Positions 11,561-21,683 are shown, numbered from the stretch's first letter. The stretch: DNA of 29,270 bases from Carex sylvatica (GCA_964058845.1 CAXKVR010000788.1:1-29270); one strand, 5' to 3'. Translations and numbers: made by a program. The notes: generated by a model not told the origin, from the sequence alone.

Positions 11561-12005
11561 AATATCTCATTTATGCATCGATTCAATGTCCTGGCTTTTT
11601 AAGATTTGAATTGAAGATCTGAATTTTTTACTGTGGTAAGTAATTTGGAACTTTTTTAATAATGATTATCATGTCTACCAAGTTAGTTAAATAATTAACA
11701 AAAATGATAATCATCATATTCAAACCTATGATTTTAAAAGATAATTATCTTTCTAAAAATATTTAGAGTGTTTGCAAGTACCCGAAGAATTGAACATGCC
11801 TTGCAACTCCAAAAGTCAAAGAAATTATATTTATCCATGATGCATTAATTTGTTATATCCTCCAACGTTGAATATGAGGCAGCATCCACATTGACGAGAT
11901 TAATTAGCAGAGAAAAATAGTGTCACCAGCTAAGATATAACAAATGCAAGAAGAATACAACAATGCTAACAGATGGTGACACTATGCTCTGCTAACAGTA
12001 AGGGT
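11561..12005. other. Intergenic DNA with a small inverted repeat
   Basis: No gene is seen. ATAGTGTCACCA near 11917-11928 and TGGTGACACTAT near 11974-11985 are inverted copies about 45 bp apart, immediately before the chitinase foldback. GCTAACAG occurs twice, near 11964 and 11990. Confidence 0.5.
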
Positions 12006-12580
12006 AATATGGTGAGAGAAGACAACATGACATAGGCATATATAGTTGTCTTTGTCACAGGCTGCTTTGAGGGTCCTTCTCGTTCGTCCGGTAGTATTGT
12101 TGTTTACTGGGTCAGAATGAACGAGAAGGGACTGTCAAAGAAGCTTGTGACACAGCTCAGGGGCGGAGCTGGAATTTTCGTCAGAGGGAGGCAAAAAATT
12201 ATCGAATTGAATTTAAATAACTTATTGGATTTAAATCCATTAATTAATTGCATACTCGATAAAAAAACAATGTTTTGACTTATATTTTCTAATATTCTGA
12301 CTTGTAATTTTTAATATTTTAACTTATAATTCTAATTATCAATTATAATTCAAAAAAATTATTTTGATTTTAACACTAAATTTAATTCGAATTACAAATC
12401 AAACAATCAGAGGGGAGCAAAAAAAATTTCAGGAGGGGACAAAGTCGATCGGTATCGATAAATCACCACTAAAACTCGAAATCCAGGGAGGGGCGGCTGA
12501 CCTCCCCTGGTCTATGCTGGGTCCGCCCCTGACACAGCTAGCAACTGTGCCTATGTCATGTTGTCTTTTCTCACCATATT
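12006..12580 (+). repeat. Inverted duplication (foldback) of a class III chitinase exon
   Basis: The 5' arm (12006-12086) is the reverse complement of chitinase coding sequence in the 3' arm. The 3' arm is 12119-12157 continued at 12540-12580, being split by a MITE. With the MITE removed the arms are about 80 bp, roughly 80% identical, around a ~32-nt loop (12087-12118). The outer 32 nt pair without a gap: GCCTATGTCATGTTGTCTT is perfect, followed by one G:U wobble and then TCTCACCATATT. The 5' arm sits where a chitinase signal-peptide coding region would be expected. The structure is seen directly. That it is, or was, transcribed as a small-RNA precursor is inference. Confidence 0.85.
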
Positions 12581-13146
12581 CGGTAGTGGCCGCACTCCAA
12601 TTCTCAACCTTGCCGGCCACTGTGACCCATCCAGCGGCGGAATGCAAAGGCCTCACTTCTGACATCACATCCTGCCAGGCCAAGGGGATTAAGGTTTATT
12701 ATTTTCTACTTCTCCACTTTCACTAATTAATCAGTCCATACGTGAACCAATGAGGTCATTTGAATTGGTTCAAATTCCAATTTAGGTTGTCGAATCTGAA
12801 ATAGACAACATAAATTTATCCAGCCGGTTTCATCCAATCAATGTATACAATAGCAAAAGCAGCCTGAACAATTCCAAGTTTGAGGCTTTGAGCTGAATTT
12901 ATAATGCATGCCTCCATCTTTTCAATGACAAATAAAAGTTAAAATTAATAAATTTCATACTTTGATTTGATTTAGGTTTTTATTTCTCGTGGAGGTGGCA
13001 CTGGCATCTTTACCCTGTCCTCCACATCAGATGCTCGATCAGGAAGTCGCACAATACCTCTGGGACAACTACCTCGGTGGCACATCCACAAACCGACCCC
13101 TTGAAAGCGTCTTCCTTGACGGTATCGACTTCTACATAAGCGAGGA
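12091..13146 (+). pseudogene. Class III acidic chitinase (GH18, hevamine-like) pseudogene, truncated
   Basis: Translated pieces match the first half of class III chitinases, secreted enzymes that hydrolyse chitin. From 12091: GSIVVYW, then after a one-base loss QNEREGTVKEACDTA; after the MITE (from 12532) SNCAYV.LSFLTIFGSG and LNLAGHCDPSSGG; after a one-base gain CKGLTSDITSCQAKGIK. A phase-0 intron (about 12694-12975; GTTTAT donor, GATTTAG acceptor) leads to VFISRGGGTGIF; after a further one-base gain, QEVAQYLWDNYLGGTST and LDGIDFYIS. The catalytic DGxDxDxE motif reads DGIDFYIS, losing the last Asp and the catalytic Glu. Similarity ends there, at about half the normal ~270-residue enzyme. There is no signal peptide, three frameshifts and an insertion: clearly non-functional as an enzyme. 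Confidence 0.9.
12158..12531. mobile_element. hAT-type MITE inserted in the chitinase exon
   Basis: Terminal inverted repeats CAGGGGCGGAGCTGG (left) and CAGGGGCGGACCCAG (complement of right) bound 374 bp of non-coding DNA. An exact 8-bp target duplication, ACACAGCT, flanks it at 12150-12157 and 12532-12539. Removing the element and one ACACAGCT restores the chitinase frame across the joint (CDTA to SNCAYV). Eight-base duplication and CAGGG ends are typical of hAT. An inner palindrome near the right end is built on CCAGGGGAGG-like words. Confidence 0.95.
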
Positions 13147-13424
13147 GGTAACAACTACTAAAATGGCCTGGCAAAATTCCTATGATGTGCAAAATAATTA
13201 CAGCCGTCAAGTCAAGAGCATTGTATAGGATTTTGATGCTGATATTGATGATGGAGCCTCTGGCACTACAGGCAACTGCCTGCTTAATTAGCAGCAAAAT
13301 GGCAATTGAATCTAAATATTCCAGTGAAAATTATTATGTACTTTTGTGTTGGGGTGTGAGTGAATTAATAAGATAATTGACTTTGATCAGTAATGGAACT
13401 CAAGTAATATGGTAAAATAGTTGT
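13147..13424. other. Downstream flank of the chitinase relic
   Basis: The reading frame from the chitinase relic continues to a stop at 13226-13228, but the added residues do not resemble the enzyme. The rest is AT-rich and could include the old intron or 3' UTR. No other gene is seen. Confidence 0.5.
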
Positions 13425-13496
13425 GATTTACGTACTATTGTGCTTTATGTAGTGATATATGGTTGTAATTAATGCTTTTATTGTGTTTTATTAAGA
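13425..13496. repeat. Short direct repeat E, copy 2
   Basis: It matches 11495-11560. It lies just before the start of segmental duplication copy 2. Confidence 0.85.
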
Positions 13497-13499
13497 ACT

Positions 13500-14210
13500 G
13501 AGATTAGTATAGACATCTCGGATCATCTGTTTACATCTCAAAGAACTGAGATTTGGAACCAAACTACAAGAAAATTGGTGCTTTGCAAAGCATCTTACCG
13601 CACTTCCTAATAAATTCATATATATGCGCGCGCTACAAATGACAAACTCAAGCCATTCAAAATTTCAAATTGATCTAATACATGTATTAGTAGTGATATA
13701 TTTACATGAAGTTTATAATTTTTTGAATTATTTTAGTATCAAGTTAAGCCGCAAAAAAGTAACTAAAAATAAATACATTAAAATTAACTTAAAAAATTTC
13801 ATATCTAACCACTTAACTTCATGCTAGATAAATTAAGACAAATAAGAATTTTGCATGTAAATATACCATTTATGAAGTATATCGATTTGAACGATTTAAA
13901 TTCATCGGCTGAAATACCACCGATGTCGATAGACAGACCCTGGCATCAAGTTATTGATTTCTCTATTTGGTAACATACAAATAATATTGCCAAATACCAA
14001 TAACCATTGCGGTTCAAGGTTGGTCTGGATCTGTGCCACGGTTCAGATAAACACCGGTATTGTACCATGAAGAGCTATTTTTCAACTTTGGATGGTGTGT
14101 GCGTGGTTTTTCCAGTAACAAACCTACTGAACAGGTCAAAAGAAGCGCATTTATCGTTCTTACAACTTAATCTACTGGGAAGAGAAAAAAACCCCAAAGT
14201 TAAACTCTCA
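13500..14210 (+). repeat. Segmental duplication, copy 2, left part
   Basis: 13500-13625 matches 10745-10865 and 13936-14210 matches about 10876-11145. The two are separated by the MITE-like insert at 13630-13935. The match ends exactly at the left border of the Harbinger element and resumes at 16031. Confidence 0.88.
13630..13935. mobile_element. Hairpin MITE-like insert in duplication copy 2
   Basis: This DNA is absent from the matching point of copy 1. Its halves are imperfect inverted copies, for example TTTAGTATCAAGTTAAG against the complement of AACCACTTAACTTCATG, and ATATTTACATGAA against ATATTTACATGCA. Word content (AGTATCAAGT, AAGTTAATTTTAA) is shared with the hairpin at 23936-24328. 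Borders are set by the alignment gap and not by clear terminal repeats. Confidence 0.6.
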
Positions 14211-16030
14211 GGGTGCGTTTGGATCGTGCAAAGATTAGTACAAGAATAGCAATTTTTGAGTTAGTGATTGAGAATAGTGCTAATTCAAGAGATTCAAAAA
14301 TAGCACTAACTTTAGCTATTCTAGATTAATAGAAATGTTGTTTGGATTGTATGTTTGGAATAGCAAATGGAGGGAAAGAATATAATAATAATTTATTTAT
14401 TTTTATCTTTTCAACTAACTTTTATATTTATAATGACTTGTTTAATTAAATATGAAGCATCATATTTTTCAATAATATTTCAATCTAATCACAATTAAAA
14501 TTTAATTAAACAATATCACATAAATCACACAAATTTAATTTCGAATTTTTTTATTATTTAACAACAAATTTCAAAATAATTAATCACACAAATCACAAAT
14601 ACATAAATTGATCACATTTCTAGATGTACGTACATTAATATTTCACAATAGTACAAATCACAGTAGCATAAATTGTCAATCCTCTAAATTCATATAATTT
14701 AATTAGCATAATTGGTTCAAAATAAGTCATACAAAAATACATCACCATAGCTAACTAATTAAATATTACAATCCTTAGGAAATATTAAAAATTACCAAGA
14801 ATCTCTCACCTAGTAGCCCACAAAATATTTTTGATAACTCCCCTAACCTCATCTCCTACCGCACTATCAGCAGCCCCCATATCTCCCAAAATAGATGTAT
14901 CACCAATAGAAATATCATTTTGCACAACTCCATCAAATTCATCTTCATCTGAAACATGTTGAAGTCTATTGCGATGGTTGATGAAATTATGTAAAATACA
15001 ATATGCAATAACAATTCTAGCTTGTGTTTTGAATTTATACCTACGCATCAATTGACAAATTTTGAATCGGTTTTTTAAAATACCAAATGTCTTCTCAACA
15101 ATGTTCCTAAGTTGTGCATGTCGATGGTTAAACAAATCCTCCGCACATTCATATTGGTTTGAGGTTCGAGGTCTCCTTTGAAAGGACGCCAAGTGATAAG
15201 GTCTTCCACGATATGGGTTTATGAATTGCCTTGTATTTGCGTAACCTCTATCAACAAGATAGTATTTGTTAGGTAGTACCACAAAATCATCTTCTACTGC
15301 CTTACGTAAAATAAAATTATCATGAGCTGATTCCTCCCAACCAGCTATTACGGCTACAAAATTACCATCAAAGTCAACGGCTGTCATAACATTTTGTGAA
15401 TAAACTTGCTTCCTATTACGAAACCGTTCCTTTGGTTTATCATGAGGATCGACAAATGCAGGAATGTGCGTACCATCGATTGCTCCCAATGCATCCTGTA
15501 AGTAATATTTAATTTGCAAACATATATGACATTTTTGATATACTGTATATTTATTTTGTATTAATTCATTCTTAACATTATATCTTGAATGGAGCATGTA
15601 ATGTCCCCTCTGATACTTTTGGATGTATTGGCGCATCCGAACCTGGTGATTTTATGTAATCTGCTTGCATAAGTAAGATAGAATGCAATACTTTCTTGAA
15701 GCACCTCCACACCGTTTCTTTGGAATGCTGGAAGTCCTCGCCTACTTTCTGCATAGGATCAGTGTGTGCAACAATCTGTAGAAACATCCCCACCTGTTCT
15801 TCAATTGCTACATCTCTTTCTGTTATTATTCCTTTCTGTCGCACTTCATCGCACAATATCGCTATTCTTGGTTTCTCTCAAATTCGCTAATCCACCTTTT
15901 CAACGGAATAGCAGAATAGCGATATTTCAACGCTATTCTTAATTTCTATTTGGCGTTTGGATGACAGAAAATCTAGAACAGCGGAGCTATTTCTGGATTA
16001 GAGCTATTCTGCCCCAATTCAAACGCACCC
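14211..16030 (-). mobile_element. PIF/Harbinger DNA transposon, 1.8 kb
   Basis: The left end is GGGTGCGTTTGGATCGTG; the complement of the right end is GGGTGCGTTTGAATTGGG. The flanks are TCA (14208-14210) and TTA (16031-16033), fitting the 3-bp TTA duplication of this superfamily with one mutated base. The empty site in copy 1 (CTCTTATAGAAG) supports the borders. A second GGCGTTTGGATGACAG-like word lies inside the right end. It encodes one transposase on the minus strand. No second, Myb-like ORF is present, so it is incomplete compared with typical autonomous plant members. Confidence 0.93.
14806..15856 (-). CDS. Harbinger-type DDE transposase (HARBI1-like), probably impaired
   Basis: Exon 1 is 15584-15856 and exon 2 is 14806-15495. 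Exon 1 holds the helix-turn-helix region (VAIEEQVGMFLQIVAHT, FQHSKETVWRCFKKVL). Exon 2 holds the DDE nuclease: first Asp in GAIDGTH, second in LVDRGYAN, Glu in VEKTFGILKNRF. An 88-bp intron is inferred between FK and DALGAIDGTH, the usual continuous sequence. The acceptor TTACAG is good but the donor reads AAG|ATATAATG instead of AAG|GT. Without splicing the frame hits a stop one codon after FKI. The N-terminus looks short, with no clear upstream start inside the element. All three catalytic residues are kept, so it is a recent relic or barely active. It would cut and paste elements with matching GGGTGCGTTTG ends. Confidence 0.85.
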
Positions 16031-16072
16031 TTAGAAGCAAAAGATCAAGCACCTGATGACCACGGTAGGAGG
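16031..16072 (+). repeat. Segmental duplication, copy 2, middle fragment
   Basis: TTAGAAGCAAAAGATCAAGCACCTGATGACCACGGTAGGAGG matches 11144-11180, a stretch of copy 1. It is wedged between the Harbinger element and the large hAT element. The last 8 bases, GTAGGAGG (16065-16072), are the first of three copies of the hAT target duplication. Confidence 0.85.
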
Positions 16073-16249
16073 TAGTGGATTGACACTAACAGGGGGGGGG
16101 GTGTCCTTGCCCGGATCGCCCGTGCCCCAGCCTCGGGTATAAGTAGATAAACGGGTAAGGGTATAAAATGGGCAGGACACGTTTTTTCGGGAAAAAACCC
16201 GACCATACCCGTATATGTTAGATTTTATTTTTGAATATGTGAAGTAATT

Positions 16250-18245
16250 ATATTTGTTTTAAATTCTGTTTTTTAATTTCTGTTTTTTAAATTCTGTTTT
16301 TTAAATTCTGTTTTTCAATTTCTGTTTTTTAAATTATGTTTTTTAAATTATGTTTTTTAAATTATGTTTTTATTTTTTATTTTTAAATTCTGTTTTTTAA
16401 ATTCTGTTTTTTTATTTCTGTTTTTTCAATTCTGTTTTTTAAATTCTGTTTTTTAATTTTTGTTTTTTAGTTTCTGTTTTTTAAATTCTGTTTTTTAAAT
16501 TCTATCTTTTAAACTCTATTTTTTAACTACTGTTTTTTAAATTCTGTTTTTATTTCTGTTTTTTAAATTCTTTTTTTTTATTTCTGTTTTTTTATTTCTG
16601 TTTTTCAAATTCTGTGTTTTAATTTCTGTTTTTTAATTTCTGTTTTTTTTAATTTCTGTTTTTTAAATTCTGTTTTTAAAATTCTGTTTTTTAATTTCTG
16701 CTTTTTTATTTCTGTTTTTCAAATTCTGTTTTTTAATTTCTGTTTTTTAATTTCTGTTTTTTTAATTTCTGTTTTTTAAACTCTGTTTTTTAATTTCTGT
16801 TTTTTAAATTCTGTTTTTATTTCTGTTTTTTAATTTCTGTTTTTTAATTTCTGTTTTTATTTCTGTTTTTTATTTCTGTTTTTAAAATTCTGTTTTTTAA
16901 CTTATGTTTTTTAAATTATGTTTTTATTTCTGTTTTTTAATTTCTATTTTTTAAATTCTGTTTCTATTTCTGTTTTTTAATTTCTATTTTTAAAATTCTG
17001 TTTTTAAAATTCTGTTTTTTAATTTCTGTTTTTAAAATTCTGTTTTTTTAAATTCTGTTTTTTAAATTCTGTTTTTTAATCGGTTAAATAAATAGGTTAG
17101 AATTATTTTTGTGAATATGTGAAGCAATTATATTTGTTTTGAATATGTTAGATTTTATTTTTGAATATGTGAAGTAATTATATTTGTTTTAAATTCAGTT
17201 TTTTAATTTCAGTTTTTTTAATTTCAGTTTTTTAAATTCAGTTTTTTAAAATCAGTTTTTTAAATTTCATTTTTTTAAATTCAGTTTTTTAAATTCAGTT
17301 TTTTAAATTCTGTTTTTATTTCTGTTTTTTAATTTCTGTTTTTTAATTTCTGTTTTTTAAATTCTGTTTTTTAATTTCTGTTTTTTAATTTCTGTTTTTT
17401 AAATTCTGTTTTTATTTCTGTTTTTTAATTTTTGTTTTTTAATTTTTGTTTTTTAATTTTTGTTTTTATTTCTGTTTTTTATTTCTGTTTTTAAAATTCT
17501 GTTTTTTAACTTGTGTTTTTTAAATTCTGTTTTTATTTCTGTTTTTTAATTTCTATTTTTTAAATTCTGTTTCTATTTCTGTTTTTAAATTTCTATTTTT
17601 TAAATTCTGTTTTTTAAATTCTGTTTTTAATTTCTGTTTTTTAAATTCTGTTTTTTTAAATTCTGTTTTTTAAATTCTGTTTTTTAATCGGTTAAATAAA
17701 TAGGTTAGAATTATTTTTGTGAATATGTGAAGCAATTATATTTGTTTTGAATATGTTAGATTTTATTTTTGAATATGTGAAGTAATTATATTTGTTTTAA
17801 ATTCAGTTTTTTAATTTCAGTTTTTTTAATTTCAGTTTTTTAAATTCTGTTTTTTAAAATCTGTTTTTTAAATTCTGTTTTTTTAATTTCTATTTTTTAA
17901 ATTCTGTTTTTATTTCTGTTTTTTAATTTCGTTTTTTTAAATTGTGTTTTTTAATTTCTGTTTTTTTAATTCTGTTTTTTAATTTCTGTTTTTTAAATTC
18001 TGTTTTTATTTCTGTTTTTTAATTTCTATTTTTTAAATTCTGTTTTTTAATTTATGTTTTTTAATTTCTGTTTTAATTTCTGTTTTTTAATTTCTGTTTT
18101 TTAAATTCTGTGTTTAAAATTCTGTTTTTTAATTTCTGTTTTTTAAATTCTGTTTTTTAAATTTTTTTTTTTAAAATTCTGTTTTTTTATTTCTGTTTTT
18201 TAAATTCTGTTTTTTAAATTCTGTCTTTTAAATTTCTGTTTTTTA
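16250..18245. repeat. Minisatellite of ~13-14-bp TTCTGTTTTTTAAA units with higher-order repeats
   Basis: More than a hundred short units of the form TTCTGTTTTTTAAA or TTCTGTTTTTTAA fill about 2 kb, varying mainly in T-run and A-run length. Patches of CAG-for-CTG variants lie near 17195-17305 and 17800-17845. A longer non-minisatellite word containing GGTTAAATAAATAGGTTAG and ATGTTAGATTTTATTTTTG recurs at 17079-17190 and 17687-17800, an offset of 608 bp, with a partial copy from 16214 and another near 18247. So the array has a second level of repetition of about 0.6 kb. There is no coding potential. Confidence 0.93.
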
Positions 18246-18324
18246 ATAGGTTAAATAAATAGGTTAGATATTATATTTGAATGTGTTAAGTAATTTATAC
18301 TTATTTTTTTAATAGGTTTAAAAA

Positions 18325-20870
18325 ATGACAACTCCTCATCGCGAATCAGTGGAAGAAACCATCCAAAGATAATCGACCAATCTTTTTGGCCCCGTCCCCG
18401 ATATGCCACCACCTAATTATCCACAAGATTATCAACCCAATTATACTGCTAGTTCCTCCCAAATGCCACCACCTAATTATCCAAGAAGGGACCAAATGCT
18501 CCAAACAAATTATCAACAACTCCACAAATGAGTACACCGCCGCAATATTATACTTCAAACGATCCAAACGTATTCATTCCACAAGAAACACTTCAACTGA
18601 CACCACCGTATACATATGGCATGGGCTCTTCTTCTGTAGCATCGAGTCAATTCACTGACACTGCTCCTATAGGAGGTACACCTTCGACAGGTGAACCTGA
18701 AATTCAAGAAGAAGTTGTCCCTCCTTCGACAAGTGTCCCACCACAAGAACTAGTAGGAAAAAAGACTAAAAGACTTGTCCCGAATACAATCAACCGTGGA
18801 CGAGATTTTATAAGATTATCAGAGATAAGGTCAAAATTATGCAATTTCTACAATGTAAGGTAAAAGGCAGCAAGAAATTTTTTGAGTATAAATAATCTAG
18901 TGGTATGACTAGCTTTAAGAGACATGTCGAAATGCACGAAAGAAATGGTGAGGTTCCAAGTGAAAATCCTGAACCGAGATAAATTCAAACCCTTATAAAC
19001 GCGAATGGTGCCAGAACCAACCCAAAATTCGATGAATCAAAAATACTTAGTGAATTGGCCCGGTACATTACCCATAAAGAACAACCAATAAGTATGGGTG
19101 GTTGCATGAGTTTTGCTCGGTTGGTCATTCAGTGGTGTGCTCAACCAATGTACAAAATGATCCATCATAGAAATATGGTTAGTGAAATAAAAAACTAGTT
19201 TACCAAGACAAAAAACGACCTTAAAGCTCAATTTGCATACCAAAACAATAAGGTATCAATTACCTCCGATATATGGACTGCCGATAAACATGGCATTGTG
19301 TACTTTTGTATTACCGGGCATTGGATCGATGATCATTGGGTATTACAAAAAAGGATATTAAGTTTTCAAGTGTTGGATTTTCCCCACACTGCAAATGTAA
19401 TTTTCAAATCTATTATTGAGATTTTAGAAGAGTATAACCTTAAGAGGAATATGGGTAACAAGATTTTTTCTATATCTTTCGATAATGCTAGCAACAACAT
19501 TGCTTCCATTGAGATTTTTAAACGGTCACTAAATTCGATCATGAATGGTAAAATGTTTCACCAAAAGTGTGCTTGCCACATTCTTAACCTCGTCGTGAAG
19601 GCGGGTCTAAAAACAGAAGCCGTAAAACTATTGATAATTAAATTTAAGGATGCCCTCAACCACATTGTTTCAAACCAAGAAAGAAAACAATGATTTGTTG
19701 AATTGTGCGTCAATTATAGATTGAGAAAGTTGAAGGTACATTGGGATATAGATACCCGTTGGAACTCAACATATAGGTTGTTGAACCGATGCCTTCCTTA
19801 CAAAGCTGTCATATGGGAGTTTTTGAGAAGCTCCACTCCCGAGACACTGCAATTGGAACTCATTGACGAAGAATGGGAGCAACTGCAAAGGCTTAGCAAA
19901 TTCCTAGGAATCTTTTTTACTGCAACCGTCCAACTATCATGCTCGTACTCACCGACGTTATTTGAGTTGCTGAGACATCTCTATGACATCTCCAAAGTGT
20001 ATTGCGAATTGGAACAAGTAGAAACCTACGATACATCTCTCACGCCGATCGTAGATGCCATGAAATAAAAATTTCTAAAATATTGAGAAGATGTACCCCT
20101 CCTGGCCATTATCGCAAACTGCCTCAACCCGGTATACAAGAAGTTTTACACGATCAAAGCAGTTGAGAGGTACAAACAGAATTTATATTTAGACTCAACC
20201 GGGATGGAGGCATACGTGAATTCGAAGTTCGATGAGATGTTTAACATATACCACTTAAGAATGAGTGACAACCAAAACTCGGCTTCGTCCCACGTCGCCC
20301 CTAGTTATGAATATAAATATAAATGTGTTTTTAATCTTTATTATTTATAATATCTACATTATTTGTCCACTAATTTTTTAATTTTTTAATAGTTCCACTT
20401 CTAGAAGCACTAGCAGTGGTGGATTATTAGCAGATTTTCAGTTGGAGAACGAACCGCACACATCCACAAACGAGTTATTGAGCTATATATCGATGCTCAA
20501 TGAAAATGAAAATGGATTTGACGTCATGGCATGATGGAGGAGGCATCAAAGGGCCTTACCAACGCTGGCGATGATGTCCCGCAACGTATTTGTCGTGCCC
20601 ATATCAACCGTCCATTCCGAAAGTTATTTTAGTTCGGTGAACAGGATTCTCTCCAATAAACGAAGTAAGTTGGGTGCACATATTTTTGAGAGACTTCTGT
20701 GCTTGAAAGATTGGATTGCTGCTGAAGAGCGCGTGCAACATGTGCCTCAACAACCATCATCATCTGAAGTCGACACTGAAGAAAGTGGTACTGAGGCGCG
20801 GCACGAGGCTAATTCGAATTCAGACGGTGCCGAAAAGAGCGAACAATGGTATATGAATCCAAACTACTAG
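18325..20870 (+). pseudogene. hAT transposase (RICESLEEPER/DAYSLEEPER type) pseudogene
   Basis: Order of recognisable parts: a Pro/Asn/Tyr-rich N-terminus with MPPPNYP twice; a degenerate BED zinc finger (LCNFYN ... GMTSFKRHVEMH); the RNase H-like core (SITSDIWTAD, FSISFDNASNN, FHQKCACHILNLVVKAGL, HWDIDTRWNSTYRLL); and the C-terminal dimerisation region (PISTVHSESYFSSVNRIL, SKLGAHIFERLLCLKDW, 20571-20870). A likely intron spans about 20324-20392 with an AATAG acceptor. In-frame stops interrupt it at 18370, 18893, 18980, 19196, 19691, 20066, 20084 and 20532, and frameshifts occur near 18520 and 18857. It cannot make a transposase. Confidence 0.92.
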
Positions 20871-21675
20871 ATAAGTAGTGTCGGTATAAATTTCTAAACA
20901 TTTCAATAAGTTTTAAAATTATTCATTTTAAAGAAGAATTACTAACAAAAAAAAAGTTAGAACTTCGCCTATATTATTTTACATAGCCGATCCCAAGTCC
21001 AGAATAAAGAAGGAGGATAACTTTTATTTTTTAATTTATTGTTTTAAAATAATTCATAATTATTTTTAAAGTAATTGATTTAAGAAAAAATTATTTTTAT
21101 TTTATTGTTTTAAAGTTTCTGATTTAATTATATTTTTTATATTTTATTTAACCTATTAAAAATAAATGAACGTTTAGAAAATATATTATCAATTTAAAAT
21201 GAACGTTTAGAAATTATATTATCAATTTAAAATGTAAACTAAAAATTTCGAGATATAAATAAATTATAAAACTATATAATTAGAATGAGAATTTGTAAAA
21301 AAAAAAAATACTCGTGTAAAGAAATAAATAAATACATTTGTACTTAGCCGAATAAATATACAAATTTTCGCATGAATAATTTTTATTTATAAGTTACAAA
21401 TTTTATTTATTTATATACACTATTTGATATTAAAACTATTCTAATTTTAAAAGTCGAATTATAAACACGTAATAATATTCGTACAACACCGTAAAAAAAA
21501 AAAAAAATGGACAGGAGCGGACCGGCCCTTCAAGGGTACAATTGGGACGAGTATAAGACGGGCAGGGCACGATTTAAAAAAACAGACGTGATGACCGGCC
21601 TGTGGTACCTGTTTACCCGTGCCCGTGTCCAGGTATGCCCGGCCCGTCCTGCCCTTACCCGAGAGCAAACCTCTA

Positions 21676-21683
21676 GTAGGAGG
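21676..21683. other. Shared 8-bp hAT target duplication GTAGGAGG
   Basis: This is the right-hand target duplication of the 5.6-kb hAT element and at the same time the left-hand one of the 1.36-kb hAT element. The other copies are at 16065-16072 and 23043-23050; the single empty site is at 11173-11180. Confidence 0.92.

Larger units (their letters stand above)
16073..21675 (+). mobile_element. hAT transposon, 5.6 kb, decayed
   Basis: It starts TAGTGGATTGACACTAACAGGG and its complemented right end starts TAGAGGTTTGCTCTCGGGTAAGGG; similar outer bases TAG.GG.TTG are followed by GC-rich subterminal DNA with GGGCA/GCCCG words on both sides. It is flanked by the 8-bp duplication GTAGGAGG (16065-16072 and 21676-21683). 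Inside are a 2-kb minisatellite (16250-18245), a broken hAT transposase (18325-20870) and AT-rich DNA (20871-21490). The empty site is preserved at 11173-11180. Confidence 0.85.

Noticed and set aside
12429..12683. An 84-codon minus-strand frame
   Set aside because: It is antisense to the MITE and chitinase exon, with no protein similarity of its own.
12364..12726. A 120-codon plus-strand frame
   Set aside because: It starts inside the hAT MITE and runs into the chitinase relic in mixed frames, so it is a chance chimera.
12091..13146. A functional chitinase gene
   Set aside because: It has three frameshifts, a transposon insertion, no signal peptide, loss of the catalytic Glu and only half of the normal length.
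16250..18245. A repeat array that might be taken for a CRISPR
   Set aside because: Units are 13-14 bp with no spacers, highly variable and inside a plant hAT element. It is a minisatellite.
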